DNA of 64,000 nt from Linnemannia elongata (lineage: Eukaryota; Mortierellomycota; Mortierellomycetes; Mortierellales; Mortierellaceae): assembly GCA_036320915.1 (NCBI GenBank), contig JAXBDG010000019.1, positions 1-64,000 of the forward strand. Reading direction: 5' to 3'. The position numbers and the translations under genes were made by a program. The notes beneath the pieces are model-generated. The model was given only the letters and a program-made list of their open reading frames with translations, was not told where the DNA came from and ran no database searches. The stretch's first letter is position 1, and each line of letters starts with the position of its first letter. Shown here piece by piece: positions 34,401-45,537 of this stretch.

Positions 34401-35937
34401 CTAACGACAAGCTCATGTGATGTGGTGTCCTGCAGAGCGGATGTCGAGGATGCCTGGTTTGGGGACGGCGCTGGAGTCAACTCAAGGGGTGCGCCGTCAA
34501 TTTCCATCGGAGTCGGCATGTCGTCGAGAGCCTTGCTGAGTTCCAAGTCCAAATTCATCTGCGAAGTCGCCATGTCTGGATCGCCATTGGGCTCTTGGTC
34601 ACTGTTGGGCTCTGGATCCTCCGTCATCTCCACAAATGCCCTCAGCGCATGCTCAAAGTCCTCCACTCCTACCGCCAGCTGTGTCTCCATCCTGCGGCGA
34701 TTTTTTCGGGTGCGTTTTCTGGCGAAAATCTCTCGTTGAACGCGGACAAGGTACTCCTGCACGTACTGTCGAAAGGACTCGATGTCGTTGAGGGGTAGAT
34801 CCATTGATCGGATGATGTCACACGAGCGACTCAGGCCGTAATAAGGCACGCCACTGGTATAATCGTTTCCTGCAACAATAGCGGCCAACAGCAGGTGGCT
34901 GTCCGAAGGGAGTTCCAGCACGCGAAGAAGGTCTGCCTTCTCGATCACGGTCATTTCACGATGCTTTCCGAGAGGGTAGATAAGCCGTGGAATGGACTTG
35001 AAGGCAATCATGTCGGAATCTCCGCTGACAACAAAGAGGTCCTCCGGGTGAACGACCTGGGCACAACGGCGCGCAATGCACGTATCGGCCTGATAAGAGC
35101 AAAAGCATACATTGCACCCATAGGTCAAGATCAACTCGGCAATGATCTCACCAATGACGCCGAGGGGGGGCCGGTAGACATTCTTGGCCTTTTTGTACGC
35201 TGCCTTCCTCCTAGACCCTCCAACAATCCGCGCCTGAGTGGTCGTTGATCGAAGAACATCCATGTCCTTGACTTGCCGGTCCTGACGCCGTTGATGCTCC
35301 TTCTGGTTCTGCAGCGATGGCAGGCCATCCCAGTGCAAGATAGTCGACTCTGCCTGAGGATCACAATATTTCGACATTTGATTGAAAAGTTCCTTCGCAA
35401 TATGAGAAAAATTTTATTGAGAAAAAAATAGAAAATTGTAAGCAATGTGTTTACCCGTGTACATCGAAAACGTAACATCTATCATCAAATATGAATACAT
35501 ACCATCGATCTGCGATGATCTCCGTCCTCGACCTTGCCCTCTTTCGTCACAACGACCGACAAAGGACCTGCAGCATCATACGCCAACTGCGACAGTTTGT
35601 CCGCGAGTGAAAAATGTGTGTTGGCTTGCTCCAATAGCTCCGCATTCAAGGTGAGGAGACTGTCGGGGTCTACTGTCTCAATCTGCTCAGTGGCGGTTAT
35701 ATCAGTCTGTTCAGAGGCAGTAAGGGGCGCTGATGGTGTTTCCTGCATGCTGGGGTGGTTGACGGCGGCTGCGCGGGCCACTGACGACGCGTACTTTTCC
35801 ACCACAGAGAAGGTCCGGGCTTTTATCAGCCGAAAGTAGGCTCCGTTGACATCGATGTGCACTTGTTTGTCCTTGATGACGCTCGGTATACGCCCGTTGG
35901 CAGATGCAATCTCCGATGGCAATCCGTGGACGCCCAT
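31423..35937 (-). CDS. XPG/FEN1-like nuclease fused to Fanzor RuvC nuclease
   Basis: Six inferred exons: 35937-35503, 35392-34207/34206, 34120-33256, 33159-33123, 33027-31781 and 31674-31423 (introns 110, 86, 96, 95 and 106 bp). With exon 2 ending at 34206 every junction keeps frame, giving 1340 residues. N-terminal part: XPG N-region starting MGVHGLP with Asp29, WDG (Asp167) and XPG-I region GDSDMIAF (Asp270, Asp272). AGNDYTSGVPYYGL (Asp322) matches the helix-hairpin region; the FEN1 ExE site reads QAD. Then come a basic linker, a Ser-rich linker with an 11-Lys run, an unknown helical region, and a Fanzor half. The latter has RuvC-I IGWDPG (Asp ~1069), RuvC-II VDEYLTS (Glu ~1268), zinc ribbon CPSC...CLEC and RuvC-III NRDSVGAQNI (Asp ~1307). 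All RuvC acids are intact. If exon 2 were not spliced at 34206 it would stop at 34181, and a separate Fanzor would start at ATG 34023, only 158 bp away. Confidence 0.75.
33862..33891. repeat. In-frame (CTT/AAG)n tract inside coding exon
   Basis: A triplet repeat in exon 3 of the XPG-Fanzor gene, encoding a run of about 11 lysines on the minus strand. It is likely length-variable and could act as a nuclear localisation or nucleic-acid-binding patch. Confidence 0.85.
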
Positions 35938-36702
35938 TCTACAACAGCAGCAATAAGAATGCAGGGTTATTAGGATGGATGGATAACATAGATCGAACTA
36001 TTGCCTAAATACTTCTTTTACGCGTCAATCCGCTTCGTGAGAAAATTGCTGTGCTTGTTTACCTGCAATTTGTCTTGGCAGAGTCAGTAAACTGAATGTG
36101 TGAGTTGAGAGTTGGGATAAAGGGGAGCTGAGGGCTGGAAAGTGGTTCGTGCAGGTTACTGACGAAAAACAAGTGAATGTATAGTAGAGTTGAGTAAAGT
36201 ATAGGAGTAGAGTGAATGACTAATGACATCAGGGACATAAATGGAAACAAACAACGTTAGCACATCTATCAAAAAAAACGCTGATCTCTTCATCGTTCTT
36301 AAAAAGACAAAGATCTAATCGCCTTACTCCAATGGCTGTCGACAGGGTTGTCGGAAGGTTTGTCGAAGTCCTATGCTGACAACAGGTGAAAAAGCATTGG
36401 TCAGCTTTGACCCTTTTGACCTTGAATGTTAAATCAATCAGCCTTCGTAATGTGAAAAGCTCGATGCACTCACGTAGTTCGCGGTCTTGGTTGGCAGTGA
36501 ATCGGTGTAGGTACAGTAAATGAAGACTTGGATAGAGTGGAGAGCGTGGGGAGCGTTGGGAGCGTTGGGAGCGTGAAGAGAACAAAGGGAAATGCTTCGA
36601 GGAGACGCGACGACGGCCTATCCAAATAGGGAGAAAAGTAGAAAAGCCCCTTAACTTTGCTTGTAGGCTTAAGTGAGTTCTGAGAGTAGCCTTGAAAAAT
36701 AA
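35938..36702. other. Upstream region of the XPG-Fanzor gene
   Basis: About 765 bp between the XPG-Fanzor start and the piggyBac remnant. It should hold the promoter and the far end of the element carrying the fusion gene. I could not find a terminal inverted repeat shared with 30968-31422 by eye. A GGAGCGTTG-type direct repeat occurs at about 36540-36575. Confidence 0.45.
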
Positions 36703-36731
36703 TTTCGACCAGGAATTCTGGTCCAATTTTT
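36703..36731. repeat. Left palindromic terminal repeat of piggyBac remnant
   Basis: TTTCGACCAGGAATTCTGGTC followed by a T-rich stretch; matches 39366-39390 with about four differences. It lies 27 bp beyond the transposase stop. Confidence 0.7.
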
Positions 36732-36757
36732 TTATTCAATCTTTATTCAATCGCATA

Positions 36758-39134
36758 TTAAGAGGAATGGGCATGATATTGGCGGAAGCAGTTGGATGTG
36801 GGTTTAAAGCAAAGGGAAACATCACATTTTACACAAACTACGTTGGTTCGTCTACGCCTGGAAGGCACGCCTTGTTTTTTGTCTTGGGTGGCACACCAGA
36901 CACAGTTACGCTCCTTTTCAGTGTACTCAGGCATATGATCACCTTCATAGAAGCGGGCGGGGTCAAGGGCGTGTTTGTGCTTGGTGACATAGGCTGCTGG
37001 TCGGTTTGGCTGTTCGGGTTGGGGATCCACTGATTGTTGAGAAGAGGATGATCGTGGGCATTTGTGTCCTGCTCTTGTGATAGTGAAGTCGAGTGATTCC
37101 TCCTCGGTAAATGCAAGCTCTAAAAGTTATTGAATTAAGGCTAGACGGAACTCGCGGTGGGACCCCTTTGCATTTTTATTCTTGGTGTGGATAGTGCGCA
37201 TAATGTAGGCGTTGATGGTGGCGGTGTCCAGTAGCCAAAGAAATAAGGGAAACCAGTTTCTGAGTGTGCGCATCTGGGTTGTGTAGTACTGTCGGAGCTG
37301 GTCAGCAATATCCACTCCTCCCATGTGGTAATTGCAGTCGTTGATGACGCGCGGAATGTGAAGCAGCTTGCGGTGGGCGTCTCCAAAGACTCGACGGACC
37401 TTGTCGGCATTGGTACTTGTGGTTCGCGGCTTCCTCCTCTCCTTCTCAACATACCACTCGGGGCTGTGAATGGAGTGGATCGTTGACAGCATGGTAACAG
37501 GGCCGTTGTCCATCCATAAAAGAACAAGCACATCATTGACGATGACGGCCCCTTTCTCATCCCAATCCAGACGCGCATCCTTGTATCCCTTCAGCTCTGG
37601 AGGAAAAGAGGGTGAATGGGTTCGGCAGGTTCCACAGGCTCCGATCTGTCTGGTGCGTAGGTTCTTGAAGAGGGGAATGGTCGAAAAGTAATTATCCATG
37701 TACACGTTGAAAAACGTGCGTATCAAAAGGTAGTTGCTCGACCAAGTGCATGACCTTCCGACCAGTCATAGAGAGGCGCTCATCATCGACAGCACCTTGG
37801 GTGGGTACTTCCTTGGCTTGAGATATGCAGGACTCGGGCAGGAAGGCGTAGGTGTAGCCAGCGTCGCAAAGAGCAAGGATCTTGTATCCTACAGGAGTTG
37901 GCTTGCCCTTCAACCGATACGTGTGTTGACTGCGACCTCCAAATCGAGCCACCATCTCGTCCAGGGAAACGCATGTTTGCGGAACATAATGCTTCTGTGA
38001 TGCAGATTGAACATGGCCCATAAGCGGTTGCACCTTGTCATAGTAATTAACGTGAGGAGTGGTGTGATCGGAGACATGGAGAAATCGTTTGGTCTGTTCA
38101 AAGCGAACCAGAGTCATAAGAGAGCTAATCTTGTGGATAGGAAAGCGGTGGTCTTTCGCCCAATAGTCTCTCAGTTGGGGTGAAGGGAAGATGCCTCGGT
38201 AGAGAAGAAGGGCAAGGAACTTCAAAAGCTCAGATCTTGTCAACGGGACCAATGTCGTTGGGCAGCAGTACTAGGGCGTTTGGATTCAGCGTAATGATGG
38301 GAGTTGTTTACGATAGTATCGAGGATATGGTCAGGGAAGAAGAGGCGAAAAAAGGACAAGGGTGTTGGGTCACGTTTGACGAGGTCTGGGATGTGATGTA
38401 AATAGGAGTCGTGATGGAATCGTGAGGTTGATGTCAGATCTACTCCTGGTGGTTGGGTTGTTGCATGCTGGTTGATGGGATGGTACACTGGTAAAGAAGG
38501 AAGTCCTACAGGCTCAGGGGCTCTACACGCAGAGAGTGAGGAACATGTTGTTCGATCAATACGAGTAGCAGAGGCTTATCGAAAGAGGACTGAGCAACAA
38601 AAAAAAAGGATGTTAACAGCATTGCTATTCAACAGTGACAAAATGAACAAAAAAAAAAAGAGAGACATACCTTGCTTCGCCCAATGGAGTTTCTTCAGGT
38701 CCGTTATCTCCTGGGGCCCCATCCAGTTCTGCGCGGCCCTTACCTCATCCACCACGGCCACCACGGCCACCACGTTTACCTCTACCACCACGGCCTTCTC
38801 TTCCTCCTCTACCTCCTTTGGCTCCATCTCCACCTAAGCCTCCATCACCCCCATCACCACCTTCATCACCACCATCACCACCCACTCCTCCGTCTCCCCC
38901 AGGTCCACCTTCTCCACCTGGTCCACCTTGGATAGTACCCTCTCCTCCTTCACCTCCTTCCCCTCCAGCAGCTCCTACAATCTCAGATGCATCGTAGAAT
39001 TCTTCCTGATCTGAATCACCCAACACTTCTCGATGAGAGAGAACATGTGTCAGTGAACCTTCTGGGGGCGGCGAGTTGAAGACTGTGCAAGTCGCGCTGC
39101 ATCTCTTCAAGGACATCTCTGCCGGGAAAGTCAA
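36758..39134 (-). pseudogene. piggyBac transposase (DDE_Tnp_1_7), disrupted
   Basis: The three catalytic aspartates of piggyBac are recognisable: VSLDEMVARFGG, VYMDNYFSTIPL and MGGVDIADQL. The C-terminal cysteine-rich zinc finger is present (CVWC, CVKC, LCF, NCF). The frame is broken at least three times: a one-base shift near 38250, just before the PLTRSELLKFLALL helix; a one-base shift in the A5/T5 run at 37710-37714, just before the second aspartate; and an in-frame TAA at 37127-37129 ahead of the zinc finger. An intron from about 38670 (GTATGT) to about 38563 may join the N-terminal exon. The N-terminus (from 39134) is extended by a long Gly-rich run (38745-38960) before the domain. It cannot make active transposase as it stands, unless some breaks are sequencing errors in homopolymers. 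Confidence 0.85.
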
Positions 39135-39365
39135 TGTCAGAGTGTTGCATGGGTGAAATAAGGTTCAAGAGTGATAATCGGCAGGTGGGATGCCTTTTTT
39201 TGAGGATGATGCTATGATGAACTTCATCTCTCCTAGAGAAGGTGCGGCGGGTTGTGTAGAGGGAAACCCAACGGTCATTTCCTACTATGGAATAGGGGAC
39301 TAATGACATAACAGTATTTGTCGTAATTACATCTTTAACAATAAAACCAGCCAAAATGCCAAAAA

Positions 39366-39390
39366 TTTCGACCAGGATTTCTGGTCGAAA
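39366..39390. repeat. Right palindromic terminal repeat of piggyBac remnant
   Basis: A near-perfect 25-bp palindrome beginning TTTCGACCAG and ending CTGGTCGAAA, about 230 bp upstream of the transposase N-terminus. Confidence 0.7.
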
Positions 39391-39616
39391 ACAGACAAAG
39401 GGATAGCCTCGTTTATTGGCCAGAGTGCGTGCTTCTCTCTCTCAGGATTCGTACTCCCTACACTGCAGCCTCGTCTCTCCTCTCTTCTGCGGATATGCGC
39501 GACCGAGCAAGAGACTATGTGTCCATTTCAATTCATGGCAATTGTTTTTCTGCTATGTATACTTGATTAGTTTTTATTCGTGGCAGTTTATTTTTATTTT
39601 TACATAGACCAAGGAT

Positions 39617-41661
39617 CTAGGGATTGGTAAGCTGTTCGCTAAAAGATGAATACACAATGGCAGAGAAAGCTTGTAGCTCCTTGACCATCGCCAAACTCTC
39701 AACATACTCGTTCGGAACACCGTTGATAATCAAATGGACCTGTCTTGCGACCAATGGCAACAACGTCACCAATGGCACCGCGCGGTCAATATCCTCATCA
39801 TCCTCAATCTCAGCAATCACTGCACTGTTTCCAGATTGAGGTGGCGAGAGGAGGAAGGGGTTGAAGGTGGGTTGGAGGGCGAGGTTGAAGCGGGCAAAAG
39901 TGGTGGCCAAGGTTGAGCTGAGGACGGTAGTAAAATCGGCGCTGTCAATGAAATCGCGAGTCTCATCCAACAAGTTCCGAAGCACTGGGTCCACCACCAG
40001 ATCGAATTCGTCCACGCCGCCGGCACGCAACACCTCACGTTCGTCTGATGCCTCGTCAGGCAGCATGTATTCGCGCATGCTGTAAAAAGAAAGGTTGGGC
40101 AAGGGAAAGAAAGAAGGTGTGGTTAGAGCTACTGGGAAGATTAAACATGTATGTACTGAGGAAAACAGTCAGTGGGGAAAGGAAAAAAGACAAAGAGGTC
40201 CATGCTTACTTGACTGGAACACGTTCGCCTTCCATATCCTCGGTGTACTCGAGACGGGAACGGATCTCTCCAAGGAGATCAGAAAAGTCTTTGGAAGTAA
40301 ATGCCTTCTTCAATGAGATACTATTACACATGTCAATGCACAAAAGCTCTTCGTTAACAGCTATGACTTTCATGCTGAACCGCTAATATAGATCATAAGT
40401 AGATAAAAGAAATCATTCAACTTACCCGCCAACAACATCCTCGACAACATCGCGGACCTTCTCGCTCCAGCGGCGCCAGCCCTCGTGCAAGAGCCAGTAG
40501 CTGAAGGTCAGATATTTCTTTTCCGTCTGGAAATCCAATTGACCTGCAGTTGATGATAGGGATCCCTTGACTGCTGGCGCATCCACACGGTAGGAAGCGT
40601 CAGTGGTGTTGGAGAGAGCGATCACCGAGGAGACATAGGTGAAGCGACCGAGAAGGTTGAGCTGCACCTGGGTCAACAGCGTCAAGAAGGTCAGCGAGTA
40701 AAGCGCCGTGACTGTACGAGTGAAGCTCATGATTTTGAGCTCATTCCAGAGTTCCAGCTTGGTCTTGCGCTCAATGGCTGCAGCCGCCTCATCCTTGACA
40801 ATGATCTCAGGTACAGCGGCGATGGGGGTAGTCTCGGTGGTTGCAGCAACAGCATCCTGTGATTCCGGCTTGGCAGCCTCCTCATCCTGAGTTGCCGTCG
40901 TCGTCTCGTCCTTATCAGCCTCGGATGCAGTACTGCTCGGTTGTGTGGACTGGTTGCTGTCGCCATTGGTGTCCGACATAGCCGCAGAATCTGTACTGTC
41001 ATCCTTGATGTGTCCCTCTGTACCATCAACAGCAACAGCTGCCTCCTGATCTTCCTTGACATTTTCCGACTCCTCCTTCTGCTCCTCCTTGTTCTCTGCA
41101 GAGCCCACCTGCTCCTGTTTGTTCTCGTCTTGTTCAGGTTTAGGTGGGAGAATCATGGAGCTGTCGGGAGTGGGTGCCGGAGTCGATCGCTGCGACCGGG
41201 TCTGTTGCAGCTTGGCAGTGATCAATTCGACGTTAAGCTCGTGCAGGAGTTGGTCGCCGAGGGTTGGGAGGAGCGACAGCACCGTGAACACACAATCCTG
41301 CTGGTTCTGCTCAAATCGACGCTTCATGCTGTTTCGTTCAATTGGATGCTTGTGGTTAGTTCTGAGTAGCCATAGATATCCAATTGAAGGTGTATCGATC
41401 GGCAGCCTTTTTTGCGTTCAGGAACAAACGCTCAACCGGAATGAAGAAGACAGGCAAACAGTTCGGTCCGGACTTGGAATGGCGAAAGTGTGAGGAGACT
41501 TACTTCTCTTTGGCAGTACGTTCAGAGGCGCTCTTTTCGTGGAACTCGATCAGTTTGCTCTTGGCGTACTTGCCCATCATATAGATGCCTCCGGTGAGTC
41601 CGGCGGTGATGACCAGACCCTTGCGGTGCCTGTTGGCGAATCCCTGAACGGCTGAGAGCAT
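39617..41661 (-). CDS. PEX3: Peroxisomal biogenesis factor 3
   Basis: Four exons: 41661-41504, 41328-40426, 40320-40210 and 40079-39617; all introns are GT-AG and in frame; 544 residues. Pex3 is the peroxisomal membrane receptor that docks Pex19 and inserts peroxisomal membrane proteins. The N-terminus has the expected basic stretch and membrane helix (RHRKGLVITAGLTGGIYMMG near residues 11-30), followed by the conserved KYAKSKLIEF and EKSASERTAKE heptad region, then MKRRFEQNQQDCVFTVLSLLP. Residues about 105-210 are an acidic Glu/Gln/Thr-rich insert absent from yeast Pex3, probably a disordered cytosolic loop. The core resumes with KTKLELWNELKIMSFTR and continues to the C-terminus. It is transcribed divergently from BET4. 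Confidence 0.92.
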
Positions 41662-42291
41662 GGTTGATCCTTTTGAGTACAGTAGTTTGTCGGGGCTGGT
41701 GTTGGAAAGGGGAGGAAAGAGGGAGAAGAGGGAGGAGGGAGAGGAGGGAGAGAAGGAAAGAGAGGAGAGGAGTAAGAGACTAAAGGGCTAAGAGAAAGGA
41801 GGAAGGGAGGAAAGGAGTGGAAGGTTAAAGAAGAAGAACGAAGAACAGGGTTGGTTACAAGTGTGTTATGTCTCTTTACTTTACTGCATCCCGTGGGTAA
41901 GAGGAGAAGGTTCGTTCTCTGTGCTCCTTGGTCGCTTCTCTTTTCTTTTCTCTTTTGTCCGCTGTCGGTTGGAGCGATCATTTTCCAGCCGTGTCTGGGA
42001 GCAAGAAGAGGATGCACGTGAGAATACTAGGGTATCAATGGTCAACCCTCGCTAATTGATTAGACTCTCTTCATACCCAATTACAGAGGGGATTTTTTTA
42101 TCTTTTGTCGTGGGCAAATCGAGGACGAGAAAAGAGTACAAAAGGGTGGGACACCTTCCTTACCTGCGAAAGTAACAACTTGTCCCTCTCTTCCTCTTCA
42201 TTCTCACAAAGTCATCTCTCTTTCTCTCTTTTCCCTTTGCCACCAATACTCTAAACCTTCCTACCTACTCACTTACAACAAAAAACATACA
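41662..42291. promoter_or_regulatory. Divergent promoter region of PEX3 and BET4
   Basis: 630 bp between two divergent start codons. 41690-41830 is purine-rich on plus, so pyrimidine-rich in the PEX3 sense. 42180-42290 is CT/CA-rich in the BET4 sense. No frame of its own. It must hold both promoters, but no specific factor site is claimed. Confidence 0.6.
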
Positions 42292-45241
42292 ATGGTACAC
42301 CACTTTACTCTTGCATGGCTCACTCTACTCTCATCTTTCTCACCTCCGCATGCAGCAACAGAACTCTCACCCATGCTTCTTTTGCTGTTGTAGGAAAGTC
42401 GCCACGGGAGAAAGAAGGAGCAGGCAGAGTCGCCAGAGGTACTCAAGGCCAGAGAGGAGAAAGAAGCTGTCCTCGTGCGCGAATACCTCGCCCTCAAGGA
42501 CACCCTCAAAGAAATTGTACGTTGTAACTGTTACGTCGTCCTTCCTGCCAACGAAAACTGTGCGAGACGCAAAGGCTAACCATTGCTCTTATTTTACTCA
42601 ATCCACGATGGTTCAGGTCGAATCGAACAAACGCGACAACGACGCGCTCAAAGTTACAACGGCATTGCTCCGCAAGAGCCCCGACTACTACACCATCTGG
42701 AATGTGAGGCGAACCATTCTCAAGGAAGGGTTCCTCGACAACGCGTACGTTCATGTAGCTGTCGTTGGATTTGCTACTTAGACTCGCGCCAGCTTTGCAT
42801 CGTTAGCTGACTTTTCACCTTCTCTCTCTCTCAAATGACTCGAGTAGCGATGACGAGACGGCCAACAAGATCTACACCGGTGAACTCGAGTTTGTGCAGG
42901 AGAACTTGAAGTTAAACCCAAAGTCATACTGGATGTGGAACCACCGCCGCTGGTGCCTCGAAAGCATGAGCCAACCTCGCTGGGACAAGGAGCTCGCCAT
43001 GGTCGGCAAGTTCCTCGAGATGGATGCTCGCAACTGTAAGTTTCTGCTTTCTTTTTTTCATCCTCGCTGGTTGCTTATCGTGGGAGTTCCGTATTTTGTA
43101 CTTGCGAGCAATGCATTGGCTTAGTCTGGAACGAGTGATGTCATTTTGATATGGGCCTCCTTTTTGGTTTACCAGTGCACTTGGCGCTAACGAATCGCCC
43201 CCTTTGCATTGCAATACTTGACCCTTGTCTACTTTGACATTGACATTCTAGTTCACGGATGGGATTACAGGAGGTACATCATCCGACAGCTAGACTTGAA
43301 GGACAAGGAGGAAAAGGGCAAGGTGCTCGACCGAGCACAGTCCGAGTTTGACTTTACTACATCAAAGATCCACAAAAACTTTTCCAACTACTCTGCATGG
43401 CACAACAGGAGCACTCTGCTCGGCAAGCTGGTAGAGGACATGTCGACAGAGGAAAGGGAGGCCATCGTCGACAATGAGTTTGATCTTGTCAAGAATGCCA
43501 TCTATACCGACCCCGAGGACCAAAGCGCATGGCTCTATGAACTCTGGCTTATCGGACGAGGTATGACATTCTCTGCGAATACTCACAAGATACTTCACAA
43601 TATTTACAAGGCACAATTGAATAACACAATCTTTTCTCATGGATAATAGAGGAGAGGAGTATCTCGATTCTGGGCGCACATGTCATCTCATTCCACCCTC
43701 TGGAGATTGTTGTCGCATTTGACGAGACGGTCAAGATGCGCAACCCTTTTACAGTGTCGACCCGCGTCGAGCATGTTGCTCTCCCACTCGAGGGAGAATG
43801 GAAGGCTACAGGATCAGATTCGGCGCGCGGCAGTGTATGGATCTTCCAGCAGGCGCCAGGTGCTGTGTATGGCCCCACAGTCGAGATTGTCATTTTCTCA
43901 GACGATGTTTGTGCGGTGCGAGCAGGATCAAAGCTCCCTGCAGCCGTGTGCTATGAACTAGAGACATTGAATCAGAACCTGGACGACATCTCAGGACGCT
44001 TGGGCAGATTGGTGATTGGACAGAACCTGATGTACGATGTCACCAAGCGTATTGGACCCGTCACTGGCCCTGACGGAACTCTGGAGACACAAGTGGTGCA
44101 TCCCAAGCACCGTGTGACATCGTTGACGGAATCAGACTCGATTGGCGACAGAATTGCACTTCTGGAGCGAGAGATTTCAGCTGTCCGCGAGTTGGTTGAG
44201 CTGGAGCCCGACTGCAAATGTAAGTTAATTCTCATATCCAACGTGTGAGAATCGACTGTATTCCCACATGCTTTTGCACGGAGTATGGAAATGCGCATGC
44301 TATTTATTTCATTAGCAGCGCTAACACCATGTGCCATGGCACTTCTGAATCAAATAGGGCCAATCCAGATCCTGTCGACATTGCTATCCGAGTTGCGCAA
44401 GACAGTCAGCATCCATTCGACACAGGCCAAGGTCATTGACGACGAATGTATTGAACTGCAGGAAAAGCTCATCACTATCGACCCTTTGCGCCAGGAGCGA
44501 TACGAGGATCGCCGTAAGTCATACTTTCATACTTCAGAGAACTGGCTAAAGTCGCATCATTCAGATTCTAATAGTTTCGGCAATAACCACTTGTACTATG
44601 TAGGCACACAATTGGTGTTTGAACGTGAGACGTTGTCGATCATTCAGGACTCGAAGCGGTTCCCAGAGATTGAATACGCAGTTAAACAACCAACCCACCT
44701 GGACCTTTCAATGCGGGGATTGACCCATATTCCCATTTCATCTTACTTGCTTCACATCCACACGCTCAACCTGGATTCCAACTCAATTACATCAACCCGC
44801 TTTCTCCGCAACCTACTGAACGTTCGCCGTGTCAACCTGTCCAACAACTTGATTGAGCGCCTCGAAGGACTGCAGCATGCACCCAGCCTCGAGTTCATGA
44901 CACTTGAGAACAACATGATTGCCAAATGGGAAGATGTGGTCGCAGGATTTGTGTTCTGGGGTGAAGGCAAGCTAGGTCGTACGGGAGGACATGTCAAGGT
45001 CCTGCTCGGAAACAACCCTGTGACTGTGAACGAAGGTGGCGAGTATGTCCTTGAGAAGCGGTGGGAGGACGTTGGGGAGGTCGGTATCGAGATCCAATGG
45101 AAGTCAGAAGAGCTTCGTCTGGCCGAGGAAGCACTTTTGGCGGCTGAGGGTGAAAGTGGTGCTATTGGAAACATAGTTGTGGATGGCACTCGGCGTGTCA
45201 GCGCGACGGTAGTTGAGTTTGATGCCGGGATTGCCCATTAA
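42292..45241 (+). CDS. BET4: Rab geranylgeranyltransferase alpha subunit
   Basis: Eight exons: 42292-42294, 42394-42516, 42617-42744, 42848-43035, 43252-43560, 43650-44219, 44358-44513 and 44604-45241; 704 residues with all junctions in frame. The first exon is only the ATG codon, followed by GTACAC; the next exon reads ESRHGRKK, matching the HGR N-terminus of this family. The protein prenylates Rab GTPases as a dimer with Bet2, needed for membrane traffic. Five prenyltransferase-alpha repeats are visible (TIWNVRRTIL, YWMWNHRRWCLE, FHGWDYRRYIIR, YSAWHNRSTLL, SAWLYELWLIGR). They are followed by an insert domain resembling the Ig-like domain of mammalian RabGGTA, and then leucine-rich repeats (LDLSMRGLTHIP, LNLDSNSI, VNLSNNLIERLEGL). 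It thus has the long animal-like architecture rather than the short yeast form. Confidence 0.93.
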
Positions 45242-45451
45242 GCCATAGTTGACTCCAGTTGTACATAAGTAATAAAACAAAATATATGAATGAAATGAAC
45301 CGCTTATTTCATGCATACGGGTTTTATTGTGTTGACGAAGGGTGAAGAGTTGTTGAGTTGAAGAAGGGTAAAGAGTGAAGAGAGGGCGGGAGGGGCTGAC
45401 TATAAACGGCGCATGAAGTCCCGTGCTTGTTCGGATGCCCCAAGCCCAGTC

Positions 45452-45537
<86 letters not shown>

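Larger units (their letters stand above)
36703..39390 (-). mobile_element. Decayed piggyBac-family transposon
   Basis: About 2.7 kb containing a broken piggyBac transposase on the minus strand. It is bounded by two copies of an imperfect palindrome, at 36703-36731 and 39366-39390 (TTTCGACCAG...CTGGTC). Because the repeats are palindromic they can be read as terminal inverted repeats. The TTAA target site and CCC ends expected of piggyBac were not found next to them, so the exact ends are uncertain. The XPG-Fanzor gene lies outside these repeats. Confidence 0.65.

Noticed and set aside
38672..38935. His/Leu-rich frame on the plus strand
   Set aside because: Antisense shadow of the Gly-rich repeat of the piggyBac N-terminus.
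45450..45533. Possible CRISPR-like or satellite array
   Set aside because: It is a plain tetranucleotide/dinucleotide microsatellite without spacers.
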